A stretch of DNA of 64,000 bases from Ailanthus altissimus (taxonomy: Eukaryota > Streptophyta > Magnoliopsida > Sapindales > Simaroubaceae), in contig OX327686.1 of the NCBI GenBank assembly GCA_946807835.1, positions 17,360,001-17,424,000 on the forward strand, read 5' to 3'. Shown here in pieces: positions 47,991 through 59,939 of the stretch. The notes beneath the pieces were generated by a model, which saw only the letters and a list, made by a program, of their open reading frames with translations, did no database searches and was not told where the DNA came from. A program made the translations under genes and the position numbers. The stretch's first letter is position 1. Each line of letters opens with the position of its first letter.

Positions 47991-49003
47991 ACCACCAATG
48001 CCAAATTTTGATGTTCCCATTAGGTTTTGAGAGTTAAGGCTACTGAAAAGCCTAGGTACCTAATGTGTTTGTTCAAGAACCGATGGCTCTTGAGGCTTAA
48101 GTGCTAGAGTAGCCATCTTTTAATGAGAGGGTTTCATTTTATAAAGTGATAGAACCCTTTCTAGACTCAACTGAGGTACCTGTTTACGCTCAAAATATAA
48201 TGTGGCTATCGCAGTATAAATTGAGGTATTGATCCCACGAGAAAACTTTAGGTAGTGTAGGCTAGTGAAGTAAAATATTAAAGTAGTAGCAAAAGAGAAA
48301 ATTAACTAATTGGTTTAAGTTGATGAGATAGAATTGTCTATGAATTAAGAAAAAAGTCTTATGATGGTGTAAGCAAGGTTTTTAGAATCATAATTATGCT
48401 TTCCAAATCTACTCTATACTTTGATTCAATGTTTATAACTTAATTGAAAGTTTCACATCCCAAACAATTAATCGAAAGATATGTAAAATATAGCACATTT
48501 GATAACACATGTATTTGATATGACTAAACTCTTTGCAAATATTAACACAAACCATGTTCATTTATACAAGTTATCTAAGATTGATAATATATTATTTTGA
48601 CAATATTACAGTAAAAGATTAGCGTGAATGTCAAACAATTATTTTCTTTACATGTTTACTAAGATCGATAATATATCGATTGACAATATTGTAGTAAAAG
48701 ATTAACATGTAAAACAATGTAACCAATAAAAATTATAATTCAACACGAATCACATAAAGAAAGCATGATTGAAAAAATATACGAAACATGAGAATTATAA
48801 CCTATAGATTATAGAAAAAAAATAGATGAGAGTTTAAAGATAAATAAACTTACAAACATTTGTAACTCTTAACAAAGAATCAAAGTATAGAAGTAAATTT
48901 ATTACATATAAAAGTTCATCTCTAATCTTGCCAAGAAATCTAACCTAACTTATAATGCATGTTAATGAGAAGAACTACGAGATAATTTTCAAGTATTGAA
49001 AAC

Positions 49004-51187
49004 TGTTGGAGCTGGTGCTCACGTGCCATTCCAATATTGTATGAATATTAATTGTTAATATTTATACAATAAATATTTCGAATAAAGATTGTTAATATCA
49101 TATTAATATGGTATAATGCTTGTAACATTAGAGACATTGTTTGATCTGAAAGAGTTCAGATCTGGTCTAAAGGAGTTTAGATCAGAACTAATAGTTAGCA
49201 AAGCTGAGAGTTATAAATGCTAAAAGTTAGCACTGTTAAGAGTTAGCAGGTTATAAGAGTCAGCGAGGTCTAAAGAGTTAGAACCTTGTCTATAATGGGA
49301 CAAAGACCTGAGAGTATACTTGTAATGATATAGTTGCAAAGAGTTGCAATAGGTGTTAAGAAATATCATTATGTAAGTATGTCTCAAAGATAATGTTCCT
49401 GATCTATAATCACTAATGCAGGTCTATCGGTGATTTACTTTAAATAGATTAGTGTATGTCTATATCTGACTGGTTCAGATGGTTGTTCTTAGCTGACCAT
49501 GAGCTTAGAGCTTGTATAGGCATGCGGGTATCCAGTCAGGACTGGATACTGAATAGACTTATGAGGACCCCAATAGATATCCTATGACACCGTCAAAGGA
49601 AGGTCCTCTCGAGTTGAGTAGTATTCATGGTCCTTTGACCTGAGCGCCACGGTGGTCTTGTGAGTGATCCATCATGCTTTGGTTCCACATATGTCAGAGA
49701 CCTTTCATGGTCTGACCGCTATGTGTCGCTGGGTATGGTCCGATGCTCATGGAGTCCGGTGTGCGTAGATACGGGATCCGTCAGCTTACGTAGGTAAGTT
49801 GTATATCCGATGCTCCGAGATTGTATTTCATAAAGTCTTGTGGCCACAAGCATAAACCCGGGAAAAGAGTTTCCCATAGGGTTAAACAATATAGCAAAAG
49901 TGTTTGCGTATATTGTTTATCGAGATACGAATCTGGAGATAAGATTATGGATGAGCAAATAGGGATTTGACGGTGCTGATCTATATCCCTGCACATCCAG
50001 GATATAAATGATGAAAGGATTATACGTATACGTTATGACCTCAACTTGTATGGTCTGACACGCTGATTTGTAATATTTGTAACGTGTGCGTGGGGCATCG
50101 ATTACGGATTAATGGAACAGTTCCATTTGACAAATCGGGTGTGGACCTAGAGAGTCCCAATATGAAATGTACTCTTTGAGCACTTGGGCAGTGTACCGTA
50201 TTGAATTGTTCAATACAGTATAATTCAGCAATAACTAAGGTTACGTTAACTAAAGTATGTGGTTAAAATTGGTGGGACCCACTTTAGGTTGACTTGGTAA
50301 CCGAGTAAGGATATAATAGTAATTTCACTTTATGATTATTTAATTGTTAAATAATAAGAATAAATATTTATTTATTTAATTGTTAAATAAATGATTTAAT
50401 TAACTATGATTAAAGGTTAATCATATAGTTAGTTAAGTTAACCTTACTTAAAGGTTAAGTAAAGGTTAACCTAACCATGGTTAAGTTAGTTAACTATGGT
50501 TAAATTAATAAAATATTTATTAACTTAAAGGTTAAGTTAAAATAATCTAACTAAGGTTAAATGTTAACTAAGGTTAGGTTAAGCCAAATGAAATGCAAAT
50601 GAAATTCAAATTAGTTTGGAATTAATGCATTTGTATATAAAGTGAAATGAAATTCAAAATTCATTTTTGATTTAGTTTTTAGGTTTTGCATTTTGGGAGC
50701 CAATTCAATTTGAGAAATTGAAATTGTTTGTTTTGTGTTTTAAGTGTTAGAACAACAAAACAAATTGAATTAATGGTTACTAAATGTAATAACTAAAAAT
50801 AAGATTTGTTTTATTTATTCAAGAGTTGAATAAAAGGAAAAACAAATTTAATTAAGTTAAATGGTTTAACTTTGTAAAATGTTTAAGAGTTAAACACATA
50901 TGCTGGATTAAGATGCTGCCATTCTAGACAATCAAACCCACCCTTGTTGATTGCTAGAATTGATCAAAGATTCATTTCATGGTGGACTTCAAAGAAAATT
51001 AATCCAAAGGCTTCATTGGTGATTTTCTCAATCTCGAATTTCAGTTAAATAAAATGTTATTTTCTGTGTTCATTGTATTTAATCTTCCGCTGTGCACATG
51101 TATGTATGAGATATGTATATTGTTTGTATGATGAACACAAACCCACATGCAAGAACCCTAAGTTAAATTCGCACAACACACCCAACA
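49004..51187 (+). mobile_element. Copia-type solo LTR S6, nested in the E5 3' LTR
   Basis: It is 2184 bp with AAAAC on both sides (48999-49003 and 51188-51192). The ends are inverted: TGTTGG...CCAACA. A TATA-like GTATATAAAG lies near 50633, and the 3' part has aatcttccgctgtgcacatg, typical of large copia LTR ends. Its first 100 bases reappear at 20511-20611. A run of short repeats on gttaagttaacc-like motifs lies at about 50395-50580. Confidence 0.9.
50395..50580. repeat. GTTAA-rich low-complexity repeat in S6
   Basis: Many copies of aaggttaa and ggttaagttaa arrangements, with partial inverted symmetry (gttaac). Confidence 0.65.
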
Positions 51188-52741
51188 AAAACATCCTAAG
51201 AGTTTCCTTATATAGGCAATGAATGGAAACATGTTTAATGTGACTTCAATCTTCAATAATTTAGGCCAACCACTTGTTCACCTAATTGCAGCACCTTTTG
51301 ATAGTGTAAATGATCGATGTAACCTTTTTGGCCAACATGAAAGCTATATTATTTTGTCTCTTCTTTCTATAGTCACTAGGTTCATGTAATTTTTATAAGT
51401 ATCCAATGAGATATGAGCAAAATGCTAAAGGTGTGTCAAAGTTCAGCCAATAACCCATTTACTAATTTGCATTACAATTTGGTCCATGATAACGGCTAAT
51501 TTGGACTTTACCATCAACATAAGAGTTGTTGATAATTGAGTCCGTATTTCACATCTTTGAGAATTATACCTATTAGATATTTATTTTGTGAAATATGGTC
51601 CAAATACTTGAGGTGGGTCAAGTTGAGCAGAAGTTATAACTCAATTCTGTTGTATCCCAATTTTTGGCCTATAACATGTTAGATTTGGCTTTTTAACTAT
51701 TCTTTAAGTGTGTGTACGATTAAGTCATGTTACTCTAGGTTCAAGAATTTCTTCATTGTGATTTCTACATTTAGAGTTACTTCCATTTTACCTAAACCTG
51801 TGCAAATAACATTCATTAATCACAATTTAAAGACAACACTTTATTTCAAGCCTAAAAATACAAAAATGCTAAAATTAGTGACATTACATGGTGACTGAAT
51901 CTCTTAATAAATATGCATTTTAATGTGTTCGTCACATCAATAGCCTTAGTCTTTCATACCGTGCTTTGTAAATCTTAAGTATAGCATTTTGAGGCAATAA
52001 AGAAAAACGTTTTTTAAGGTTGGCAATAATGCTATCAATTTTGAAAGAAAGTGAAAATGAAAAAAAAATGAATGCATGGTTTGAGAGAAAAATATTAGGA
52101 AATTGATAAACCAACTTTAATAGTCACAGAGTACCGTATCCACCACTTGACCGGAAAATAAAATTACACTAAAGAAAAAAAAAAGAAAATACAAAAGAAA
52201 ATAATATAAAAAATAAAAAGTTAAATATAAATATGGAAAAAAATTAAAATATGGTACAGATAGATTGAACTTGATCAAGCATAATAGACAAGATCCACAA
52301 GAGTGATCTCGTCTAGGTACATAGAGTGGTCTACCTTTTTCACATAGCTTTTCAGCAACTATTTATTCACTTTGAAAATTCGCCCATCAGTAGGGTAATC
52401 AATTACGACAGCACCATTATAAAAAAGTGTCTTACCATAAATAAACAAGTCCATCAAGATCTCGACTTTTCTATAGTGTAAATGCAATTGAAAATCAGAA
52501 AGATAAACCTGTTGATTTGGCTTAAAGTGTTTCCTTGAGATTTATTTATCATGAGCTGCTTTCATTTTCGCTTTGTAAATCCTAGAGTTGTCATATGCAT
52601 CATTTCGTAGCTCTTCTATTTTTGACAATTGTAACTTTCTCTTAAGACTTGCAACATTCAAATCAAATCTTCTATTTTTGACAATTGTAACTTTCTCTGA
52701 AGACTTGCAACATTCAAATCAAAGTTAAGGACTTTGATAGC

Positions 52742-53480
52742 TCAATAAGCTTTATGCTCTAGCGTAACAGGTAAATGGCAAGATTTCCCATAGACAAGCC
52801 AGTATGGAGATATTCCTAATATGGTTTTGTATACAGTGAGATATGCCCATAATACATCAGAAAGGCGTAAAGTCCAATCTTTGCGTTTTAGGTTCACCGT
52901 CTTTTCCAAAATCTGTTTAACCTTTCTATTTGTTAGCTCGGCTTGTCCATTTGTCTGTGGATGGTATGCAGTGAAATATTTATGAAGAACACCATACCTG
53001 CTCATCAAAGGTTCAAAAGAACGGTTACAAAAATGTGTTCCTTAGTCACTAATGATGACACGTGGTGTACTATACCTAGATAACACATTTTCTTTTAAGA
53101 ATTTTACCACAGTTGTGTTATCATTAGTACGACAAGCTATAGTCTACACTCATTTTGATACATAGTCAACAGCTAGAATGATGTAAAAGTAGCCAAAATA
53201 TGAGAAAAAAGAACCCATAAAATCGATACCTTAACAATAAAATATCTTAATAACAATAATAGGGTTAAGAGGCATCATATGTCTTCGAGATACAGTACCT
53301 AACTTTTGACATCTTCACAGGAGCGATAAAAATTATTAGTGTCTTTGAATAAAGTGGGTCAATAAAAACCACACTGTAAATTTTTCATGGGTGTCTTTTT
53401 CATAGAAAAATGACCGCCACAAACAGTACTATTGCAAAAATTTAAGACACTAGAAACTTCACTTTTAAGAATGCAACGTC
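52742..53480 (-). pseudogene. Integrase of E5
   Basis: CNSTVCGGHFSMKKT, with the zinc-binding His and Cys residues, is followed by TPRVIISD and a stop before GTHFCN. The open frame 53008-52742 then reads [20 protein letters not shown], and [20 protein letters not shown] leads to the YGKSCHLPV motif. The catalytic Glu (QAELTNR) is kept. The C-terminal tail to about 52270 shows GRIFKVNK, as in Athila pol. Confidence 0.85.
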
Positions 53481-53779
53481 TCATAATTTGGTCAAGGTAG
53501 CATTTGCAAAGTTATAGATTATCCTAATAAAAATTACATATCTCAACCAAGAACTTATGCTTATCTTGTGCACTCCAATTAGATGAAAGTTCACCACAAA
53601 CCAAATAATTTACAATATGTGCATACCAAAGTATTTGGCTTATAGTGAAAAGATGTTTATCAGGAAAATCATCTTGAATGGGTGGAAAATCAATGGGGTC
53701 ATTGAACTCAAGGCGGGATAAATGATTTGCAATAACATTTTCAACGCCCTTCTTATCTTGAATGGTTAGATCAAATTCT

Positions 53780-54140
53780 TGTAAAAGAAGAATCCACCTA
53801 ATTAAATGGAATTTAGCATCCTTCTTAGAAAGAAGGTACTTAAGGGCCGCATGGTCAGTAAAAACAATAATAGGTTAACCAATCAAATAAGAACGGAATT
53901 TGTCTAAGCCAAAAATAATAGCTAATAGTTCTTTTTCAGTAGTAGTGTAATTCATTTGAGCATCATTCAAAGTCTTACTAGCTAATAAACAACAAAGGGT
54001 TTTCCTTCCCTTCATTGCCTAAGAATTGCTCCTACAGCATAATTATTTGCATCACACATAATCTCAAATGGGAGGTTCTAATCTAGTGATTGCATGATAG
54101 GAGCGGTGGTGAGTTTTGCAATGGGTGTTCGGAATACCTC
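53780..54140 (-). pseudogene. RNase H of E5
   Basis: CDANNYAVGAILRQ keeps the first Asp. YTTTEKELLAIIFGLDKFRS holds the Glu, and VFTDHAALKYLLSKKDAKF the next Asp. In the last motif (VIANHLSRL) the usual Asp is Asn. Two or more stops break it. Confidence 0.85.
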
Positions 54141-54146
54141 CTCACA

Positions 54147-55055
54147 CTAATGTGTCCATATGAATTCAACATCTTTTAACAGAAGGTTACACAATGGTCT
54201 AGATATGCTAGAAATTTTTTGTATAAACCTCCTATAAAAGCCAGCGTGTCCAAAAAAATATTGGACATTTTTTACCGTTTTGAGTGTAGGTAATTTAAAG
54301 ATTAATTTAATTTTAGCCTTGTCAATCTCTATCCCTTTTTCAAATACAATATGACCCAAAATGATCCCTGAAGATACCATAAAGTGACATTTCTCCCAAT
54401 TTAGCACAAGTCTTTTTTCTTCACACCTACTCAAAACAGCTTTTAAGTTAAGTAAACATGAATCAAAAGAATCACCAAAAATAGTCAAATCATCCATAAA
54501 AACTTTCATACATTTTTCAACCATATTAGAGAAAATACTCAGCATACAATGTTGAAAAGTAGCTGGTGCATTACATAATCCAAATGGCATTCTACGAAAA
54601 GCATAAATACCAAAAAGGCATGTAAAAATGGTTTTTTCTTGATCTTCTATACCTATCTCAATCTAGTAATAACCTGAATACCCATCAAGAAAGTAATAAA
54701 AGGGATGTCTAGCTACACATTCTAAAATTTGGTCGATAAAAGGCAATAAAAAATAGCCTTTCCTGGTGATTATGTTTATTTTTCTATAATCAATGCACAT
54801 TCGCCAACCACTTACTACCATAGTTGGAATAGGTATCTAATTCTTATTTTCTACAACAGTAACCCCAGATTCCTTAGGCACTACTTGAGTTGGATTTACC
54901 CATTGACTATCAGAAATTGGATAGATTATACATGCATCTAATAGTTTCAAGACTTCTTTCTTTACTACTTCTTTCATTGTTGTGTTAAGTCTTCTTTGTG
55001 AGTCTCTACAAGGTTGGGCACCTTCCTTTAAATGAATTCTATAAGAGCATATCAA
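54147..55055 (-). pseudogene. Reverse transcriptase of E5
   Basis: 55055-54837 holds YRIHLKEGAQPCRDSQRRL and the KKEVLKLLDACIIYPISDS segment. After a break, MCIDYRKIN appears near 54800. The open frame 54590-54147 gives MPFGLCNAPATFQHCMLSIF and KVFMDDLTIFGDSFD with the catalytic FMDD intact, then the thumb (LNWEKCHFMVSSGIILGHIV). This is the best-kept part of E5. Confidence 0.9.
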
Positions 55056-55149
55056 TGGAGAAATACCTTTAATATTAGCTATGGTACAACCTAGTGCAAA
55101 CTTATATTTTTAACAATTTTATCAATTTTTTCTCTTGTTCAGCACTAAG

Positions 55150-55428
55150 TTCAGAAGAAATGATGATAGAAAAGGTATCACCTAGTCCTAAGAATGCGTG
55201 TTTCAAACCTTTGGGCACTGGAGAAAGCTCAACTTGTGGTGTCTCAATATTTGATGATTTCGATTTCTCCCTCTCTTGTGGCAACTCGTTCAGAAGAAAT
55301 GATGATAGAAAAGGTATCACCTAGTCCTAAGAATGCATGTTTCAAACCTTTGGGCACTGGAGAAAGCTCAACTTGTGGTGTCTCAATATTTGATGATTTC
55401 GATTTCTCCCTCTCTTGTGGCAACTCTT
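55150..55428 (-). repeat. Tandem duplication of 139 bp within E5 pol
   Basis: 55150-55288 and 55289-55427 are nearly identical (gcgtg against gcatg is the clear difference), both starting ttcagaagaaatgatgatag. The unit encodes ELPQEREKSKSSNIETPQVE and LKHAFLGLGDTFSIIISSE, the stretch between protease and RT. Because 139 is not a multiple of three, the duplication shifts the frame. Confidence 0.9.
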
Positions 55429-55823
55429 CAAAGCGTGGCTGCCAAAATTGAATCCCTTTATTCTGTGAGTCAAAACTACTAGACACATCAGTTGTTTTAT
55501 TAGGATAATACAATCTTTAAAATCAAAATCAAAATCAATGAGATTTTCTAAAGAATTAGAGCCATGATTTTTATAAGCTTCCTCCGCTACAAGTGTGTCT
55601 ATCATATATGAATGATAGCATTCGTCTTCTTCTCGTGGTTACTTGCTAATATAGAAAATGTTCACCTTAAGAGTCATATTCCCAAAAGATAATTTCATTA
55701 GTCCATTTCTGTAATTAATAAGAGCATTAGTAGTGGCAAAAAAGATCTCCCCAAAATAAGAGAGATTTTAGACTTCATGTTAACCATAGAATGAGTATCT
55801 AAAACAAAAAAATCAACAGGGTA
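55429..55823 (-). pseudogene. Protease-RT linker of E5, part next to the CACTA insertion
   Basis: Reading from 55820 down, frames give VLDTHSMVNMKSKISLILGR (the end of the protease domain) and FGNMTLKVNIFYIS, then linker sequence rich in Asp and Phe. It is continuous with 59940-60260 once the CACTA element is removed. Confidence 0.8.
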
Positions 55824-55859
55824 CACTACTAAAATTAGGGGCTTCACTGACACTATGCC

Positions 55860-56000
55860 ACTGACACTTTTTTAAATAATGTTAATAAAGAGAATTGTCT
55901 GTAAATTATTGATATTATAGTATCATACTTATAAAGTATTAGAGAATTTTTGATACCATGGTATCAAAAATATAAAATGTCAGTGAATTAGTAATATTAT
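55860..56000. repeat. CACTA left sub-terminal repeats
   Basis: Includes tgataccatggtatcaaa and gatattatagtatcat, palindromic copies of the motif that dominates the right end. In other CACTA families such repeats bind the transposase. Confidence 0.75.
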
Positions 56001-56225
56001 AATATTAAAAAATTATTTTTTATTTAAAAAAACTTAAATAAAAAATTTTATAAAATTAATATAACACCAAAAACAACGTCGTTTACACATCATATTGAGA
56101 TTATTTTTAAAATTTATAAAAATTAATAATTTTAAAAAAGACTAATTAAGTAAAGAGAAAATGGTTCCGAGTACAAAGTAATTATTAAGGATATTTTATA
56201 AAATAAAGTATTGAAAATAAAAAGT

Positions 56226-56770
56226 TAATTACGTTAAATGTTATAATTCTGATTCTAATTAATTTTAATTACGTTAAATGTTATAATTCCGATTCTAATT
56301 AATTTTAATTACGTTAAATATTATAATTCTGATTCTAATTTGAATTTCAATTACATTAAATGTTACAATTCTGAATTAAATTTCAATTTTATTTACGTTA
56401 AATGTTATTCCGATTTTAATTTAATTTCAATTACATTAAATATTATAATTGTGATTCCAATTCAAATTTCAATTACGTTAAAAGTTACAATTTTAAATTC
56501 GATTTCAATTGTAATTATGTTAAATGTTATAATTTTAATTGCAATTACATTAAATATTAAAATTCTCAATATAATTTTAATTTCAATTATGTTAAATGTT
56601 ATTCTGATTCCAAGTTAAATGTTATTCTAATTCCAATTTAATTTTAATTATTTTAAATATTATAATTCTGATTCCAATTCGAATTTCAATTATATTAAAA
56701 TTTTTAATTTAAATTCAATTTCAATTGTAATTTTGTTAAATGTTATAATTTCAATTCTAATTCTAATTTT
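56226..56770. repeat. AT-rich minisatellite in the CACTA element
   Basis: Around ten to twelve degenerate units built from tacgttaaatgttataattc and gattctaattaattttaat, with spacing of about 40-55 bp. The ORF at 56340-56618 is a translation of this repeat and is not a gene. Confidence 0.82.
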
Positions 56771-56964
56771 AAGTGTTAAAAGATGAAGTAACGAAGAATA
56801 AAATTTAAAATAAATCATTATTTTTAAAAAAAGATAAATTGATTAGGAATGAAAAATTAATTCTAAAAAATTAAGTGAAGTTAAAAAACACACACACATG
56901 AAAGACAAAAAAAAACCTCAAAACGACAACGTATTTTGATTTTAATTTTATAGAAAACAAAAAC

Positions 56965-57047
56965 AAATTGAATGGCCAAGTGGTCCAAGACACTAAACTT
57001 AAGTTTTGCCTTTTAAAGAAGGCATGGGTTCAACTCCCACCCACTTT
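56965..57047 (+). tRNA. tRNA-Leu-like sequence (anticodon TAA), probable pseudogene
   Basis: ggccaagtggtccaagac gives a leucine-type D arm, actaaacttaagtttt an anticodon arm with TAA in the loop, ccttttaaagaagg a long variable arm, and atgggttcaactcccac a T arm. These are in the order and spacing of a class II tRNA-Leu. The acceptor stem pairs poorly (first bases near aaattga against ccacttt), so it is probably not functional. It may instead be the head of a tRNA-derived SINE. It lies inside the CACTA element. Confidence 0.6.
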
Positions 57048-57099
57048 TGGCATTCTACTTTATTGTTTGCATTTGTTTTTCAATTGAAACGATGTCATT

Positions 57100-59630
57100 C
57101 ACTTGTCCACTCTAAACCTAATACTCCAAACCCCCCCTTCTTCCTTCTTTCTCTTTCATCATGGATATTCTCTTCTTCTGCTTCCTTCGCCGACTCAGCT
57201 CTAGTGTCAATCCTTCAATAACTAACAAATAATCAATCACAAAAAAAAAAATCATTAGATTGGAATCAACTACTAGGCTCGAGCGATAGCAACATTCAAT
57301 TGGGGCGAGTGAGAACGTTGTTGAGTTTGGTACTGAACTTGAGCTACTCAATGCCAATTTGTAAGAGAAGGTAATCATTGGAGGGAGTTTTTTGTCATTT
57401 TGTGAAATAGCTTTTGAAGTGGAGAGAGAACAAATCTCCTTGTGGTGAGGCCCAGCCCTTGGTTCTAGGGTGGAGGTCTACGTGGCGAAGGGATCTGCTG
57501 TTGATCATCTTGATGATCTAATTAGAAAGTCGTGTTGCAGAGCAATGAGCGGCTTGTCGGTGCTAGAAACCTAGTATTTTTGCTTCGTAAGGCACATGGT
57601 GTACAATCTGTGTATTTGGTTCCACTTTCCTCTCTCTCTAAAATGATATTCATTTATGACCAGACCAGATCGCACTTTGATCGAAAGTCTTAATCATAAT
57701 TGTTTGAACATCATCAATTTCCTCTTCGGCAAGAATAAAACCTTGTAGGTCTGTTTGCTTACAATTCTTCTATGGTTTTGTTTTTGTTTCTCGTTTATGT
57801 ATCGAATTTAGTATTAAAGTGGAGAACAGATTTTGGAATTCATGTGGTTTTTGGTCAATTGATTGTTTAATCGAAGACATTGTATTGATGTTAAATGGAT
57901 TTGTAGAAATTTTTCGAGAGAATAAAAAGATGCTGAATTAAGTTAATTATAGAAATTGAGAGGGAGAGACAAGGTTTATAAATCGAAGAGAAGAAACTTA
58001 TTTCTAAAATTAAGAAAAGTGCCAAACTTAATCGATTTTCTTGAGGCTAGGCTTAATGTTTTCACTTGATTGATTTTCAGAGATTCATATTCTATTATCA
58101 CATCTAAGATATTGTATTTGATTTTCTTAGAATTAATGAAAAAAGTTGTGCAATGCTTCTTTTTAAGGTATTAGTTTACTTTACTTTTATGTTCTGTTAT
58201 TAATGGTGGGTATTTCTATAGGTGGAATTACAATGTAGTTTGTTACTAAAAAGAATAATTTGAAAGAATAATTTCATTATTTTATGACCATCATTACCAT
58301 TCACGTATTCATTTCTTTGCTTCAGAAGATAAACTTAGGCCAATAAAGAAAGTAAAATCAGAAATTGTTGAAAATTTCTGTCCATGTGCAGTAGACAATG
58401 GTTGGATTTGTTTGCTTTTATCTGAAATATAATTGATGTTTGTATATAAAAGTCTTATAATTTCACAAGCGGTAAATTTTGATGATGCAAGCTCATATTT
58501 TATCTTATAAAAGTCTTGCATTTTAGTTTTAACCATCAAAAAGCTTAGTGATGATGCAGGCTCAAGTACCCTCGGACCTTTCAGTATTCATGAAGCCATA
58601 ACTTTCTCTACTAAACTCTAAATTAAGTATCGTAAATTGCATTGCGTTTGTAAATCAATAATATTTCTAATAGTATATCATTTAACCATATAAACTGATT
58701 GTAAAGAAGTTAGAAATTTGGAAAGTCTCAACTTATGTACTTGCATCGGTAGGTTTACACTACTTTTAACTTTCTTGTAGTATTTCTAGAATAACGTTTT
58801 GTAGGGTATTCCAAATTCACTTCTATAAAATTTTACTGAAACTAGACATATAAAGCTTTCAAACCATATATAGATTGTAGGCTCATTTCTTCTAGATCAA
58901 TACATAATAATTCTGAAATGTGACTCATGGTTATAGGCTAGGAAATAATTGCTTTGTATAGGAAATGTTCTCATTTAATAGATTAGTACAAAATAGTTCT
59001 TCTAGAGTTTTCTCCCCAATAATAATTTCTTTAAAAGTTCTCATTTTGTAATTGTTGATTATTTTTTATTGTTTCATTAGTTTCTTTGCAATAGTTTTTT
59101 TTTTAACCTAAATCAATGAATGTCATATGCAGGAGGTTACCTTCAGAATAGATTATGTTGTATTCAGTATAGCTAGGAATTTGGTCCGATCATCTTTAGT
59201 GATAACAATGTGGTGATGTTGGTTATTTCTGAAGTGTTGGGTTTCAACTTACCCATTAGACTATCTTTGAAGAAAATTGTGAAACGCTTACTACATTGCT
59301 TAATAATGTTTATGGGAATTAGTTGGATAAAGTTTCTTCCACAAAAGGTTCTTTTTTTTTGTGACTTTCATTAGATAACATACTTCATGATGTACATATG
59401 TCATTTTCTTGTTTTCCCTTATAGAACTATCTTAGTCTTTTAAGATTTAATTTGAGATACTTTGTATAGTTTATAAAACTTAATTTGAATGGTTTGATAA
59501 TTGTAATTTTATTTATAAATAAATAATTTGATATTTATTTAAATGTGCTATTTATGTATGGAATTGTAGTATATAAATAAATTCAAATTCTAGTTCAATA
59601 ATTCAAATTTGAAATTATTAAAAACTATTT
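57100..59630. other. CACTA interior without recognised genes
   Basis: A pyrimidine-rich stretch at about 57120-57200, then mixed AT-rich sequence with occasional exon-like GC (57400-57600). No transposase or host domain is recognised in any frame. Confidence 0.5.
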
Positions 59631-59639
59631 TAAATTAAA

Positions 59640-59860
59640 TACAATTTTTAATACCACAGTGTCAGTGATTCTCTGATACCATGGCACCAGCGATTTACTA
59701 ATACTAAGGTGTCAGGGATTTATTGATACCACAGTATCAATAATTCATTGATACCATAATATTAGTAATTCACTAATACAGTGGTATCAGAGAATCTCTG
59801 ATACTGTGATGTCAGCAATTTACTGATACCATGGTATCAGAGATTCACTGACACCATAAA
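59640..59860. repeat. CACTA right sub-terminal repeats
   Basis: About ten copies of a unit like tactgataccatggtatcag, alternating in orientation and separated by gattcact/gatttact-type spacers. Each core is a palindrome (gataccatggtatc). Confidence 0.85.
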
Positions 59861-59939
59861 TGGAGTTAGTAAATTTATGCCTCGAGCAACACTGACACTA
59901 TGAAACAGTGTCAGTGAGGCAATTTTTGTAGTAGTGGTG

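Larger units (their letters stand above)
45487..48180 (+). mobile_element. Second transposon-like gene copy T-B with upstream region
   Basis: The upstream 1.1 kb is shared with T-A. The gene follows at 46618. It is cut at 48180 by the LTR of E5. The transposon nature is inferred from the duplicate copies and the protein resemblance; the element's termini are not identified. Confidence 0.5.
48181..52113 (-). mobile_element. 3' LTR of Athila-like element E5, split by solo LTR S6
   Basis: The left edge is TGTTTACGCTC at 48181, followed by tattgatcccacgagaa, the reverse complement of the ctcgtgggatcaata signature at Athila/Tat LTR ends. The right edge near 52113 is approximate (minus-strand start TGGTTTATCAATTTCC). 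Removing S6 leaves about 1.74 kb. Confidence 0.65.
52270..55090 (-). pseudogene. Pol region of Athila-like element E5
   Basis: The minus-strand order is RT (55055-54147), RNase H (about 54140-53780), integrase (about 53480-52742) and a pol C-terminus (to about 52270). Together with protease (60260) and gag (62884-63960) it forms one gag-pol interrupted by two insertions. Several stops and frameshifts break the frame. The sequence is closest, from memory of family motifs, to the Athila clade. Confidence 0.88.
55824..59936. mobile_element. CACTA (En/Spm-type) DNA transposon
   Basis: It is 4113 bp. The left end is CACTACTAAAATTAGGGGC followed by ttcactgacact. The right end is agtgtcagtgaggc followed by aatttttgtagtagtg. 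These form an imperfect terminal inverted repeat of about 30 bp. Sub-terminal repeats of the gataccatggtatc type are at both ends. It interrupts E5 pol with a likely 3-bp GTA duplication. No transposase-like open frame is found (ORFs do not exceed about 92 codons and none has a known motif), so it is non-autonomous. Confidence 0.88.

Noticed and set aside
55244..55605. Overlapping minus-strand frames as separate genes
   Set aside because: They are the same Athila linker read in different frames because of the 139-bp duplication.
56340..56618. A 92-codon hydrophobic open frame
   Set aside because: It is a translation of an AT-rich minisatellite.
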